Assembly: GCF_020536995.1 (NCBI RefSeq)
Contig: NC_068359.1
Location: forward strand, 100,999,747 to 101,063,746
DNA: 64,000 nucleotides
From: Dreissena polymorpha
Taxonomy: Eukaryota; Mollusca; Bivalvia; Myida; Dreissenidae
Reading direction: 5' to 3'
In this document: positions 11,822 through 25,218 of the stretch, one piece after another
Layout: every line of letters starts with the position of its first letter
Position numbering within the stretch: position 1 is the stretch's first letter
The notes under the pieces: generated by a model
Told to the model about the DNA's origin: nothing
Databases searched by the model: none
Seen by the model: the letters and a program-made list of their open reading frames with translations, nothing else
Position numbers and translations under genes: made by a program

Positions 11822-14800
11822 CGGGCAAAAGCCCGCGAAGCGGGCGTTGACCGTTAATTTGTATCAATTTTCTGAAATACAGAGAGACATTACCTTATAG
11901 GCTATCAAGTCAAATAATTCCTGTCGTCATTTATTTTCGCGATGGAAAATCAAAGACCGCTGGAGCAACATAGGCACTTCGACAAACGCTACAGGACACG
12001 TAGATGCATTCCTCAATAAAAAATACGACAAGAAATTTATTATTTTGTAGGTAATGGTGCTCTATCTCCTTGCATTATATGATTTTCTACGATCAAAATA
12101 CGTCTGTTTGCCTCCCTGTGTGACACTTCCTGTTTCCCATAATGCATTGCAAATTGAAAATTGCTCTAGATGTTGTTAACAAAATCTTAAAAAAGATAAC
12201 CCGTCTAAATTATTTGCGTACTTCCGGTCACATTTATGCGTGATGGACCCGGCTTTGGACTGTCCACAATGTGGTTGCGTTCAGGGGCCTTTCTCTTCAC
12301 ACATTGCTTGCTTGTTGTTTTGTATGACCTGGTTTGGACTGATTTTGCTGTCTTATATGGTCTTTTCATGGCCTGTTCATGTTGTTGGACGGCATTCATG
12401 ACATTGTCACTGGTCAGTTCTTTACCAGAAACAAGCTTGCTTACTGTTCTATATGGTTTCCTGACAGATACATTCTTCCTTTTTACAAGCTGATGTTCCT
12501 TTTCTTGAAATACATCTGACTGGATTCCCCCTTCAACAGTAGCCCCACTGGATTGACTGTCACCACTGTCATCAAACACTTCTGCCGGAACCATGCAGCT
12601 TTTTGAAATGACATTTCTATCCAGAGGATAAATTCCGGTTGTCCTGAAAGAAGACTGCAAATTATCCGAACATAAGGCCCTGTTGTATACCTTACAGGAT
12701 ATTTCGGCTATGTTATACTTTGTAATGGCAGCATGTGTCTTTCGTATGTATGTATGGGATTGGACATGTACATTTTTTGGAAGGGTCCATAGCATCCAAC
12801 ATCAAGGGGCTGCAGAATATGGCTGGTATGCGCAGGAAGAATGTTAAGTATGACATTGTTGTCTTTTGCCCACTCAGCCAGTGTTAGGGCAATATGCGAC
12901 CTATGTCCATCTAGGAGCACAAGAACCTTGTGATCCCCCCTTCCTGGTACAAAGTGTATGAAGTGCTCTGTAAGGTATTTGCGGAATACATCCATGTTTG
13001 AACACCCTGATTCAGATACAGTTCCATTTGCTCCTGGTGAAGAACCCTTAAGAAGGTCAAAGTTCATTTGCTTGCCAGGAAACACAAAGAATGGTGGAAT
13101 TGCTGAACCACTAGCGCTACCTGCACCAATTATTGTTACTGTCTGACCTTTTCCAGATGTAACCGCCTGAGCTGGATGGTTGGTACTTGCAACTATATGA
13201 GGGGGGTTGTGTAGTATGGACACACCTTTTTCATCCACATTAAAGATCAAATGTGGCTTATCCAACAGATTATTCCTTTGGAGACAGGTTTCAAGATGAT
13301 CAAAGTATGTTATAACAACAACCTCACTAGCCATCTTGGCCCTTGCAAACTCAAGTGCTCTTGGCTTTGTCACCCGCATCTCTGGCCACCTTTTTAAGAA
13401 GCCCTTCATCCATTTCATGGACAGAGGTTTATCTTTAGTTCGCTTCCCCAGCTGAACAGCAAACTCACTAGCAACATCTATGCATTCTTGCTGAGTATAT
13501 CCATAACCTAGGTCAGCCATCCTCTTGAAATGGTTAACAAGTTTAGCCTCTTTAAGCTGGTCAAGTAAAGGAAGTTTGCCCATTACACACAAGTCAGGAT
13601 CAACTCTGCCTATAAACCTGTCCTTAAGTGTTCTTTCTGGAACATTAAACATTCTACTAGCCCTGTACACTGTTATGCCTTCCTCTTTCCCCATCCTATA
13701 AGCACTTGTAAGGGCACTTGGTGAATAAACCCTATACTTTTTCTTCACAGGTGTAGGATGCGCCTGATGAAAAAAAATGCATCTTCAAATTTATCAAAAG
13801 GAACATAGGTAAAAAAAACATTCATAAAAGTGGTTTGGCCTTACTAAGAAATACTACGGTCACGTGACATTCATTGTTAAAAGGTAAACAGAGCAGACGG
13901 TAAAAACTACGAGGTTTAACAATTGATTTGTTATGTGTTTTCTTGTTTTTTCAGTAACATTAATTTTGGAAATAGTAGAAATTAGGTTTTGATCGATTAA
14001 ATTTGTTATTTATTGTAAATACCTGTTTAAATCGCATTTTGTCGAGTTTGACAGTTTACGTGGGAAAATTTTTCGCACAACACTGTGACGTCAAATCTCG
14101 CGCATGCGCGGAAATCTCGCGTGATAAAAACAAATCTCTTGAATGGGGCGAATCAATGTTTACGGCGATTTTAGGTACGTCTACGATATTATTCAGTCAA
14201 AGTAATGGAACATAAAAGTTATCATTTTATTAAGTTTTGGAGTTATTTCTTGAGTATATTCTACGTGATTATTCTAAAGACCCTTTTTTGTGATGTATTA
14301 AGTAACGTTTGTAATTGTAAACAATATTGCATCTCCGACTCATACTCGATCATTTTTGTAACAAACTGTTTCAAACTGTAAAAAATCAAACTGTGCTTAC
14401 ATACACATTGGAAATAGACTAATTCATATGTATGGATTCTCTTTGATTTTCTTATAGAAGCTGCTCTGTCAAATGCTGGACTTCAAACATTCCATGCAGC
14501 ATTCTGCTGAGCAAAACTGACTGCGTGCTTTGTACTCAACAACGAAGCAATTCTGGACCTATAAAGCTTGACCGGGACTAAAACATTAGCAATTGTGACT
14601 CTGTAATGTTCAACGGTAGTGGACTGTAAAGAAACTGCAATTATTGTGAAGAGATTCTGTATGTCTGTAAGCAAAAAGAATATACAGCATAACAAATATC
14701 AGGTGTGAAAACAAAGTGAAAGAATAATGAAATTAACAATTTGCAATCAGGCATGTCAAATGAATTGTTGATATTAAAAATGATAGTTCCCAGGCAGCTC

Positions 14801-16782
14801 TAGACGTTTTTTTCTGTATTTCTATTACTAGTATTATTTCATAAAATGTATGCCACAATTAAAAAGCACATTCTGTTTAGAGACCATTGTGTTGTCTCAT
14901 TGTGTGATGATGACTTTGAGTAATACATTGAACATTAAACAATATCTACTAAGTGGTTTTTAAGTATCAGATTTCTTGTTTATTATATAAATGAATGTTA
15001 ATTTTTGCTTCAATATAAATGTGCATAATGCAGTGCCAGTAGCACACTTTGCAATATTTTTTTTATTACAAAAGAGTGTGTTGTACACTTGAACTTATAC
15101 CTATAATTAATAATCCTTGCCTAAATATTCATTTGACACACCTGAGACCATGTTGTGTATTACCATTATTATTTGCACATTATGCTGACACTTTGAGAAA
15201 ATTGCAAATAAGCGAAAAGCAGAAGTTTAGTCTTGTCAACTGTCTCTTATTAATTTTTTTAAAGACCATATAAGAAGCGAAAGTGTAGGATACGGTATTC
15301 ATTTTATTTGATGACTGCTCGTTATTATTTCTTCATAGAAGGAGTATTGGATGAGTGGAGTATTTTTTTGGTTCTACATCTTTGATTAAGTCAACTCATT
15401 GACATTTAGTGCCATGACTGAGCGTGTTTTTGAACTAACAAACGCGTGGTAGGAACTTATCCGAATATATGCAAACTCATAACAGTGTGTCTAATACTAT
15501 ATGTGTTGAGTGCACAGAAACAAGGGCGAGAAGATAAGGGTATAAATGAACATACTGAATGTGTTATTTTGTTTATGAGCTTGAACATACAAAAACTTGA
15601 CTTTAATCAATTGGGATGTACATGCAGTTGCAATCCGGTTGTTATTTTATAATCATATTCATGTGGAAACTGCCTCATTCACATGCAATACGAAGCTGCT
15701 GTCTATATGTTTAATGCCACATTTCATAATGACTGAATATCTTTACTTTCAAAACATGAAAATGAATTAAATGAAATGAAAATAAACGAAATAATGAAAT
15801 CAAATTCAGGTGAAAAATATTTGATTATATTTTATTTAAATATGGTTTGGTCAATTATTTACTGGTAAAACAATACTTGTTGATAACAGTAAATTCGTGA
15901 TAATAAGTATGTTGTTGGTTATTTTTTGTCTCACACATAAAGTGACAGGTACACTCATATATTTAGCGTTAAGCTTATGATGTGGGTCTTCATCATAAAT
16001 CTAAATTTTTGCTACGAGTATTTTCTCCTTAGCACCAACCTAGTAATGTTCAATCTGTGTATGCCATAAGCGATAGTTTTTACCAACTGTTTATTCCTGA
16101 GGATTCAGAAAAAACACAATAAGTTCACCACATTTCATGACATAAGCTCTAACAGTGCGAAGATATGCAAAGAGTATTGTGTCCAAAGCCAAAGGTGATA
16201 TTTCTGGTCTGTGTAATTTTGCGCAGTGAATGAGGTCTATGCACTTCTTTCAAGATAGATGCAAACACTCCCGCAAGCATTGTTGCATTTATATGTTTAT
16301 TAACATTAATTAAGTACAAAAAGTTTTTCATTTACATATGCAGGGGATACATTTACGATGTCGATGATTTAGACATGGGACCAAAATAATGAAGTACGGC
16401 ACCTTTTTTTATGCTTAAGTTAAATAAAATCGTTTTAGAAATAATCTCGCCCTAAAACATAAATGGCATCCCTGCATATGGAAAACATCAATAAAACACA
16501 GTTTCGCGAGATTTTATTTTATTTTTATTTTTAAATTCTAACATTGTTTTTAAAAGTAAACAAAAACTGAAATACATGTTTAAGAGTTGAAAACAGTACA
16601 AGGGGCTACTATACATAAAGCATAGCTTCATAAACTTGTTTAAGATTAAAACAAATTATATTTTATTGCTTTGCTAAATTACATATTGTTTTGTAAAGAA
16701 ATTGAATGTTTTGTTGCATGATAATGTGCAGACATATATTACCCGTGTTATCTTTAACAAACATCAAATAAGCTTTTGCCCG
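11822..16782 (-). mobile_element. pogo-like DNA transposon, 4.96 kb, with TA target duplication
   Basis: The left end CGGGCAAAAGC (11822-11832) is the exact reverse complement of the right end GCTTTTGCCCG (16772-16782). Both are flanked by TA (11820-11821 and 16783-16784), and the same 17-bp minisatellite lies on each side. One transposase gene with DD35D spacing lies on the minus strand near the left end. About 3 kb between the transposase 5' end and the right terminus has no recognisable coding sequence; it has a CpG-containing stretch near 14090-14120 that could be promoter. TA duplication, a short terminal repeat and a CENP-B/pogo-type protein agree with the pogo/Tigger group of the Tc1/mariner superfamily. 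Confidence 0.88.
12205..13763 (-). pseudogene. pogo/Tigger-like transposase with one frameshift
   Basis: Cut-and-paste transposase of about 540 residues. Counting residues from 13748: a psq-type helix-turn-helix at about 10-45 (ASRMFNVPERTLKDRF), a CENP-B-type second DNA-binding helix at about 95-125 (LSMKWMKGFLKRWP), then a DDE_1 catalytic core. The acidic residues are D172 (NVDEKGV), D280 (LLDGHRSHI) and D316 (LQPLDVGCYGPF), a DD35D spacing. The reading frame breaks at 12743-12760, where CATA tetranucleotides are repeated; loss of one 4-bp unit by slippage would explain it. The tail then continues in another frame (THAAITKYNIAEI, SSFRTTGIYPLDRN) to a stop at 12205. No ATG opens this exon. 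A pyrimidine-rich acceptor ends at 13764, so a short 5' exon probably lies upstream. Confidence 0.85.
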
Positions 16783-16784
16783 TA

Positions 16785-17105
16785 AATTAGGTAGCACCTA
16801 TTATCATATTACTTGTATTATGATAATTCGCTCTTTATTATGATATGCTCCCTATTATGATATGCTCTTTATTATGATGTTGTGTTTATTATGATAAGTG
16901 CGCTTTTTATTATGATATGCTCTTTATTATGATATGCTCTTTAATATGATATTGTCTTTATAATGATAAGTGCGCTCTTTATAATGCTATGCTCTTTATT
17001 ATGATATGCTCTTTATTATGCTATGCTCTTTATTATGCTATGCTCTTTATTATGCTATGCTCTTTATTATGCTATGCTCTTTATTTTGCTATGCTCTTAC
17101 TTCCC
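16785..17105. repeat. 17-bp minisatellite, right of the pogo insertion
   Basis: Tandem copies of CTTTATTATGATATGCT and close variants (CTATGCTCTTTATTATG) continue the array seen before 11820. The copies at 16900-17100 are more uniform than those on the left. Confidence 0.9.
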
Positions 17106-17589
17106 TGCTATCCTCATTGTACGTTAAAGTTATCATGATTGCCTGATAATCACGTGACCTGATAGTTGTTCTATCGCGTAATACTTAGCCTACTATCGGG
17201 TTATCCTCTTCGTTTTCTCACAATGTCACATCCTAATCTCGCGTGTGTTTTTTAAATTGTTTTACTACACCGAAGTTTGTCGATTAATTAAAGTTCTTTA
17301 ACGTTATCAGCTCCAAGCTATTGAATTGTCGCCACAGTACACTCGCGTTACTATCACAGCGTTATACTTCCTGAAATATGACACATTTCTTACTGATTTA
17401 ATAATCTTAACGCAAGCACTTTGCGCGGACAGTTTGTTTTCATAATGCGACCCTTGCAATCCCAAATAGTTTTACCACATTCAATAATACCGACACGCGG
17501 TCAAATGTCATCCTATCTTTTCTGGCGGTGATGTTTTATCACCCAATTTATTCTTCATTGATTATCTCCACGCTTTTCGGAGAAAAGGT

Positions 17590-18320
17590 GAGGATTATGT
17601 GGTTATCTCCGCCGTCTGTCCTCCGTCCTAGCACTAGAACCTTGAAACTTACACACATGGTAGCTATGAGCATATGTGCGACGGTGCACTATTTGGAATT
17701 TTGATCTGACCCCTGGGTCAAAAGTTATGGGGGTTGGGCTGGGGCCGGGTGAGAGATTTTCCTGCGACCGCGATTCGAAAAAGGCTGATTCCTACTGTGT
17801 CTCTTCAGATATTGCTTTCATAATTGGTACGCATGTGTATCTGGACAACACCTTTCCATGTGCATGAAATTTTTGACCCCTGTGACCTTGACCTTGAACT
17901 TAGGGTCCGCGTTTAGATTTTGAAATCTAATCTGTGGTTATCTCCGCCTTATGTTCGTCCGTCCGTCCTGGCCACTTTCTCCTCATACACTATTAGCACT
18001 AGAACCTTGAAAGTTACATACATGGCAGCTATTGGCATATGTGCGACAGTGCACTATTTGGAATTTTGATCTGAACCCTGGGTCAAAAGTTATGGGGGTT
18101 GGGGTGGGGCCGGGTCAGAGATTTTCACTCATTTTTTAGGCTATTTTACATTGACGTCTTCATTTCTACACCGATTTTCTTCAAATTGATACTGAACATC
18201 TCTTATGACAATACGGTCAAACTCAACTATGCATGGCCCCATTACCAACCCTGGGGCGTCCCTGGGTCAAACATGCGGCGTGGGGATACGCGTCGGCCTA
18301 TGCAGCGCCATTTCTAGTTA
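17590..18320. repeat. Dispersed repeat with internal tandem duplication
   Basis: Two direct copies, starting near 17597 and 17935, share GGTTATCTCCGCC, CACTAGAACCTTGAAA, GCATATGTGCGAC, TTTGGAATTTTGATCTGA and GGGTCAAAAGTTATGGGGGT in the same order. The open frames across it are incidental. From memory, such blocks are frequent in bivalve genomes; no transposase or reverse transcriptase is associated with it here. Confidence 0.75.
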
Positions 18321-19245
18321 AATTTGATTGCGTAACTGTCCAATGCCATATAATTAGGAACAAAATAAGAATAAATAAGAACAAACATTCTTTTAAACAT
18401 TATCTTTATTATGTAATTATTATTTTAGATTTTCAACAAAAAAATCTTGTATTTTGAAATAAATTTCATTTAAACCTTGCTGATGCCACTCGTCGTATTC
18501 AAAACACATGCAAACAAACTGCAATAAAACAATGCCTATCCATTTATAGATATAATAACTTCATAACAAATGCATTTGTAAATGAATGCCCATATTAAGT
18601 TATTAGCAAGTAACTGAGTGCACCCTTTCGATTGAATGATTATTATGTGTTAGATTACGAGAAAATACCAAAGTTACTTTCGTCATATTCAATAGCCGCA
18701 TTCGTTCAGGTTCATGTTGTTCAATCGTATCTAAGCAATATCTAAACACATTGTTAATGTTGTCAATGTTCATACATTTTGAATAACCGAAATCGAAACG
18801 TGTGCCTTATTGTTATAAACATGATTTATAACTCAACCGCAACATTAATATTTCTACACCCCCATACTTATCGTAAGTTTTTTATTTTGAAAGATCAAAG
18901 GCAGTTTTCAAGACTAGTATACGCGATTTAAGTACCAATAATTTCCAATTCACTGTGTTAATTGTAGGCAATCAAAATCTTTATGTGGAAGAAAAGCGCC
19001 ACCTGAACTGTTTCGAAACGAAATACAGTCTTGTATATGAAAGGTTTGGGCTTCCTAGCTTTCATTTTAAGTAACGATAACTTGTAATAAAATTATGACA
19101 TGCCTGGTGAGAATACAATCATGACGTCATGCGTTGTAAAAATATAATCGATAACGTATGTATTCGGAAATACGATCGTTTGGACAAATACATAGCGGCA
19201 CATGATTGTGTGAAATGTTTTTAGGTTTTGTTTGATTTGATATGC

Positions 19246-19450
19246 GTAAGGTGTCGTCCCAGATAAGGCTTTGCAGAGACGACGCTTTTTAGTTTTATGG
19301 ATCCATTCGCATAAATGATGTCTCTTCTAAACGAAATCCAGTGATGTGGTCCATTTTTTCCCTGATTAGCCTATGCGGACGGCACAGGCTAATCCGGGAC
19401 GACAATTAACGCAGTGCATTAAACCCAGTTATCCCAGAACGAGACTCAGT
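19246..19450. repeat. Decayed copy of the GTCGTCCC-type MITE
   Basis: AAGGTGTCGTCCCAGATAAGG at the left and CACAGGCTAATCCGGGACGA with the right-end block ACCCAGTTATCCCAGAACGA identify this as an internally rearranged, shortened copy of the element at 8426-8692. Confidence 0.75.
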
Positions 19451-20050
19451 GTAACCTACGACTGTCAGCTCAAGTGCATTCATTAGGCTGATAGCACCAA
19501 AGAAGATACTTACTGATGGGAAATCGCTGAGGATCACAATAATTAATAATGATTATACAAGAATAAATATGAACATTTTAGAGAATGGATCAAGTTTTCA
19601 TTAAATAATAGTTTGCAGTTGACATTTTTTTGTGTAATTTAAATGGTATTGTTATTAATATTGAAATAAGAGTTCAATTAAAATTGTAATTCAGCGAACC
19701 AGTAAGAGCTGTAGCCAAAATTTCACGAACACATTCAACTCGGTAACAGTTCAACAGCAGTAAGGGCATTCTTGTGGCGTCATTGGACCCACTTTGCGGC
19801 TTGGCACATGCATTTCAAAAACTATATTATGTGACATAAATATTGATCAATATAAATACACACGTTAGCGTAGTTAACATACAAAAATCATATGTCTTAT
19901 TTTAGTGGTGATCAGCAGTATACCTTCTTGTACCAGTGTTTATTCGTGCGCACTAATCCTGTTCATAAAAATAACGTCGGTTACAGATTGCGCGCCTGCA
20001 GATCACATGATTAGTCCAGAATACTGCGAAATATAAAGTTGTCACAATGC

Positions 20051-20419
20051 TTAGCAATCTATGCGGACCTCGACGCGACATTTGTAGAGCGGAAGTGGAT
20101 ATGGGTATTCTCTGATGTAATGTCTCGGATCCACTGACGGAAATTCCTCGCCTTCTGGTGGCCGGAAGTGCAGATGCTGAAGTAGTGACGTCAACACGAG
20201 GAACAAACGTGACATGGCAAAATCCTCGCCTGGACAGCGTCTTTTACCAACTGAGAACGGGATCAGTCTGAAAAAGTATATCGTCGATAACATACTTGTA
20301 TCACATTAAATTAAATAACTGATATCCCGTTCAAAGTATATGCATGTAGTTCACTGTCTTTACAATCCCTAAATAAGGTTTATTAACGAGTTAATTATCA
20401 TCATCGTCATAATCATCAT

Positions 20420-20488
<69 letters not shown>

Positions 20489-23400
20489 AATCCCCATCAT
20501 CCCCATCATCCCCATCATTATCATCAAGATCATCATCATCACTCATCGTCATCATCATCATCATCATTATCATCATCAGAGCGGAGAGATGATAATTGCC
20601 GCTTGATTGAACGTCGTTGTCCTCTTTTAAAGAACCACTTTCAAGGGAGTGCCTCCAAAACTTATAAATCAATTATTCAAAACATCGCAATTTTTACAGT
20701 AATTCCTTATCAAACGTGCGTACATTATTTGTGATAATAACTACGTTAATATAGCGCTTTCTTATGAGCTGTGATGTAACGACTATTGTCTAAAAATTGA
20801 AATTTATTTGAAATTATGTTCATTGCTTTTGTAGATATAACAATCGGGATCATACATAAAAGTACATATGGTTGCGTCAGTACCTGATATTCAAATAATT
20901 TTTTAAAGAGCCGGCAGTTAAACAAATTTCGCGATCAAAACCATTTCTGGGACGTTAAAGAGTACACTCACGTTTTCATGAATTTGTGATCGGCCGGAAG
21001 TAACTTCTTTCCGTCCTCCGCGCAAAGAAAGCGCTCCGGCCGGAAGTCCCAGGGGTCGCCCCACACATCCTCGTCGTGGTGTATTCCCCAGATGTTTGGT
21101 AATATCTGCATAATAAGAAAATATTTCATAATTCAATGTGTTTTCTGTTTTTAGACTTTGGAAACGTGTCTGGATTTCGTAAGTATTATGGTTCGCATAC
21201 AAAGGCGTACGTTTATTTGTTGGTCAATTAAAACGATAATTTGATATGATTAAAATGAATGGGTATTTTGATCAAGAAAAAATACCTCGTCCCTATTTTT
21301 TATTTTCTATTATAAAAAAAACAACACGGAATGATCTACTTGAAAAAAGCGACCCAAATTTTGTCTATGTGCTAGTACATGTAGTTTGTTTACTTCTTCT
21401 GTTGTGGGGTATGTATGTATCTTATCAAACGTCCGATTTCAGATTTCATAATCACGTGATAGTCAAGATGGCGACGTCCATGTCAAGTCGGGTATTTTTC
21501 GCCGATTTATACCATTTATTACTTGTGTTATTATTGTTAATGCCGTTCACTTTGTATTCATATTAACAAAAAAATCACTAGGGTTTATTTCGGATTTATA
21601 TTAGCTCTATATCTCGACTTTACTCGCTCCGAATTTTCAAAGTAAGATTAATTAATTACAGCTCCACTAAGAAAATTCGCAGCGAGTAAAGTTGATATAT
21701 AAAGCGAATTTTAAATACGAAATAAACGCTTAATACTTTCTTACTGATATGGCTGGAAATTGAGCGTCATTTCACAAATAAACAAGAGTAATAAAGGGTA
21801 AAATACCTCGGCATGGACGTCGCCATCTTGACAATCATTTGATTACCCTCTCTGGATGTATATGACGCTTTAAATAAACATATACAGCTGAAAGCCTGTG
21901 TTACTTCTGAATCAGTCAAAAATAATGTTACACCAGTTTTAACGTTTAGGGCAATTTAATTTTTGGTTGTAAAGGATTATTGGGTGTCTTAAATTTGAAG
22001 ATTAGTCACGCATACAATACACATCAACGGTCATATTTATTTAAAATTTATCATGACGACCATTGCACAAGTATACAACATCGCGAACACAAAGGATCCG
22101 CTAGCGGACTTTTCCCCAAATAAAGCGGGCTGAAAACGGTTTTGTAAAAGGATGCTAGTCACATCAGCGTATTCAATATGGAAAGTAGTCCAAATAACTG
22201 ATCGCAAGTTTGTGTCTTCTGGCAACACGCACATAGTCAATACAATGGTAGATCTACCCGTAAACAATCGCATGTCGTTAACTGACGCGAACGTTTATGT
22301 ACCCGGCTGCTATCGACGTATTTAATATGCATGAATGAGGATGATGGAATGAACGAAAGTATTTTTTTCATACAAGTAAAACTATTAAATATACTGGATA
22401 TTGAACTAAGTGTTTACGAATTGGCAGGCATTAGATCAATAAAATCTGTCAGTTTTATGAATATTTTTCCACTAACGTAAGCCTTAGATTTAAGATAAAC
22501 AACGCATAACTTAAGTTGTTTACATTAAAGCCAATGTTCCACTAAGGAAGAGGGAACATTGACTCTTATGACAAAATAATATGATAATTACATGTTCACG
22601 TTAGCTTTGTTGATAAACAAATCATATTGTATGCGCGGGTTCACTTGGTAACATATGTTTTTTGTTAATTCAGATTGCAATCTGGAAACATACTGATTGT
22701 TTGTGTGACTTTAAGCCAACATATTTTTGTGAGGTCAGTTGGAAAACTTGAAAGTAACAGATTGTTAAACATGAGACATTTTTCCCCCGATGGGCCACAA
22801 TTCTTACCGCTGTGTCCTTTAATATGGCATACCCATCGAGCACTACGTCTTCATTGCACTTGTGTGGAATTGCGAGTGGGGTTTGACTGACGTAACGAAG
22901 CATTTCCATGATCACCGCTTGCGTATATGTCATTGCTTCGCGATGATTGGTCGATGGCGTTCCAACAGGACCAATGACGTCACGAATTTCTGTGTTGACA
23001 CGTGATTGAACGTCTTGGTGACGGCACATGAGAAGAATTAGCATTCGGATGCTCTTAATCATTTCGGACATTCCTTAAACAAACAAAAACATGAAGTTAT
23101 GTCTCGTCGACTTATGTCTATAATAGGTGGAAAAATGTCCGTTGCAAAGATTACCATTTTCACTGATTGAGTTAAATTCTAACTGGTTTAGGATACGGTT
23201 CTGCCTCGAAGTATTATGTAGATCGTTATCTTTTTTGGCAGTGTAAATAAATCGAGTATAAGTACATCACCGTAGGCATTAGATGTCCGTACAAAGCGAT
23301 TCCAAAACGACATCTTTAAGTATTTGTCAAATTGGGGCTTCATTGATTGACCTATGTGTACGTTACCTGCCACGACCGTGTCGAGCATAAGCCCCTTGAT

Positions 23401-25167
23401 GTAGTCGTCCGTGAGCCACGAGGTACCGGAAGTAGCTAGCGCCTGTTGTTGGATCCTTAGACAGATGTCGATCAGGCCGCGCAAGTGACCCTCCTTGTAC
23501 GTCGACTGGAATAAACTATGACGTCAGCGTTCAGGGAAAACACATTTCCAGCGTTGCTACGAATTGTTAGTCGGTTTGAAACCCAAAGGCATTGCATTAA
23601 CTGTTCCAAGTCGAGTTGTAATACCCAGTTTAAATCATTGTCCCAGTTTAGTTGTTTGCATTCGATGTATTGTCATGTGTTGTTCAGACAATTGAGCACT
23701 GGCCTTCAACAAAATACTACAGGATGTTTATAAGAATCTATCTCCTGATTTTTTCCCTGGACTTATATATTTCCCATATGTCAAGATAGTATTGTTTAGA
23801 GCTTTATTTACATAAAAGTCATATCAGTTCATACTTGTAGGGCCCTCTGTGTTAAAACAGCTTATCGCGTGATATGCAATTGTTCAAATTCCTCCACCAA
23901 TTCTTTCTCTTAAACCATTTATGCCTAGCGTCTAGAAAAAAAGTCTTGGCAAACAGCGAATGATGCGGCGTCTCATCAGGGTCTGCGCTGTTTTCTTAAA
24001 GGAATTTCTGAAAGAAATATTCTAAATATAGAAATAAATTTACTAGACATCCCTTATTTTTGAAATAAATTGATCCAATTTAGAAGGATGGGAGAATCCA
24101 CTAGGCATTAATGGTTTAAATATGGGATTCACATCAATATCGCAGACACCTCCCACACGCCCTGTTGTTTGAAATGCTAGTACGCCTAGTATAAACGGAA
24201 AAACGTGATATAAAAATTGATTGCATTATTTAGATGTTTTCATGTTAAATTTGTGGCAGGATCTGTTGGGACATAGATTTTAATTCTAAATTGATGCTTG
24301 ATATTGCACAACTGGGATCAACATATTATAAACCAGGTAGGTGACCATAATAGATGCGACACATGTTCTGAATTCGTCATATTAAGTACCCAAATGTTTG
24401 TGTGCAGTTTTTATTTTGAAATATACACCAACATAGCCATATCATATGTTATTTAAATTATATTGACCTTATTATGTGAATTAACAAATATGTCTGAGTA
24501 TAAAAGTCCTGAACTCCAACATAAATCTACATTTTCCATAAATCATTATATTGGATAATGTAATATTGCTAGCAACATTTTCCGGGTTATAAATTTAGAT
24601 TTACTGTTTAATGTATTGGATTTTGAAGTGATATATCATTTTAATTGATTCCATTAATGTACAATATGTCGTTCGTAAATGAATACAAAGGACTTGGTCG
24701 TTGTCTGAATCAAGGCCATGGATACATTGCCAGTACATCAAAGATATATTAAAGCGCCATGTCGTACAAGATGTTACGTATATTGATATATTTATTATTA
24801 TAAAGCTATACAAATTAATTAATTATTATTTTCAGATAGACAAAAATTAACGGTCTATCAAAAAGCCGTCCGCTGAAATATAACAAATAAAACATGCTTG
24901 AGCTTAAATTGATGTGATACAGTGATAAAACGTGATTTACCTTTTGCGTGTCAAAATACCGTCGCGTCACCCTGTCTCGGGCGTCTATCGCCGACCGAAA
25001 GTAACGGCCATGTTTGATTGGCAAGTGGCGTAAGCATGGGAATGCTCGCAAAGGAGCGTCTATGGATGGCGGAAGTAGACGGTAGAGACTATCGATAAAC
25101 TCCCACAGGGCTTCCACTTCAGGGTCATCGTCAGGAAGGCTCTCTCCAATAAGCTTAAAAACATCAT

Positions 25168-25218
<51 letters not shown>

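Larger units (their letters stand above)
17106..20050. other. Gene-free stretch with dispersed repeats
   Basis: No gene is supported. Repeats at 17590-18320 and 19246-19450 have their own entries. The remainder is unremarkable AT-rich sequence. Confidence 0.5.

Noticed and set aside
17676-18457. Short plus-strand open frames
   Set aside because: They fall inside a dispersed repeat that occurs twice in tandem, and differ between the two copies.
20391-20672. Acidic poly-Asp open frame on the minus strand
   Set aside because: It lies in an ATC microsatellite within a P450 intron.
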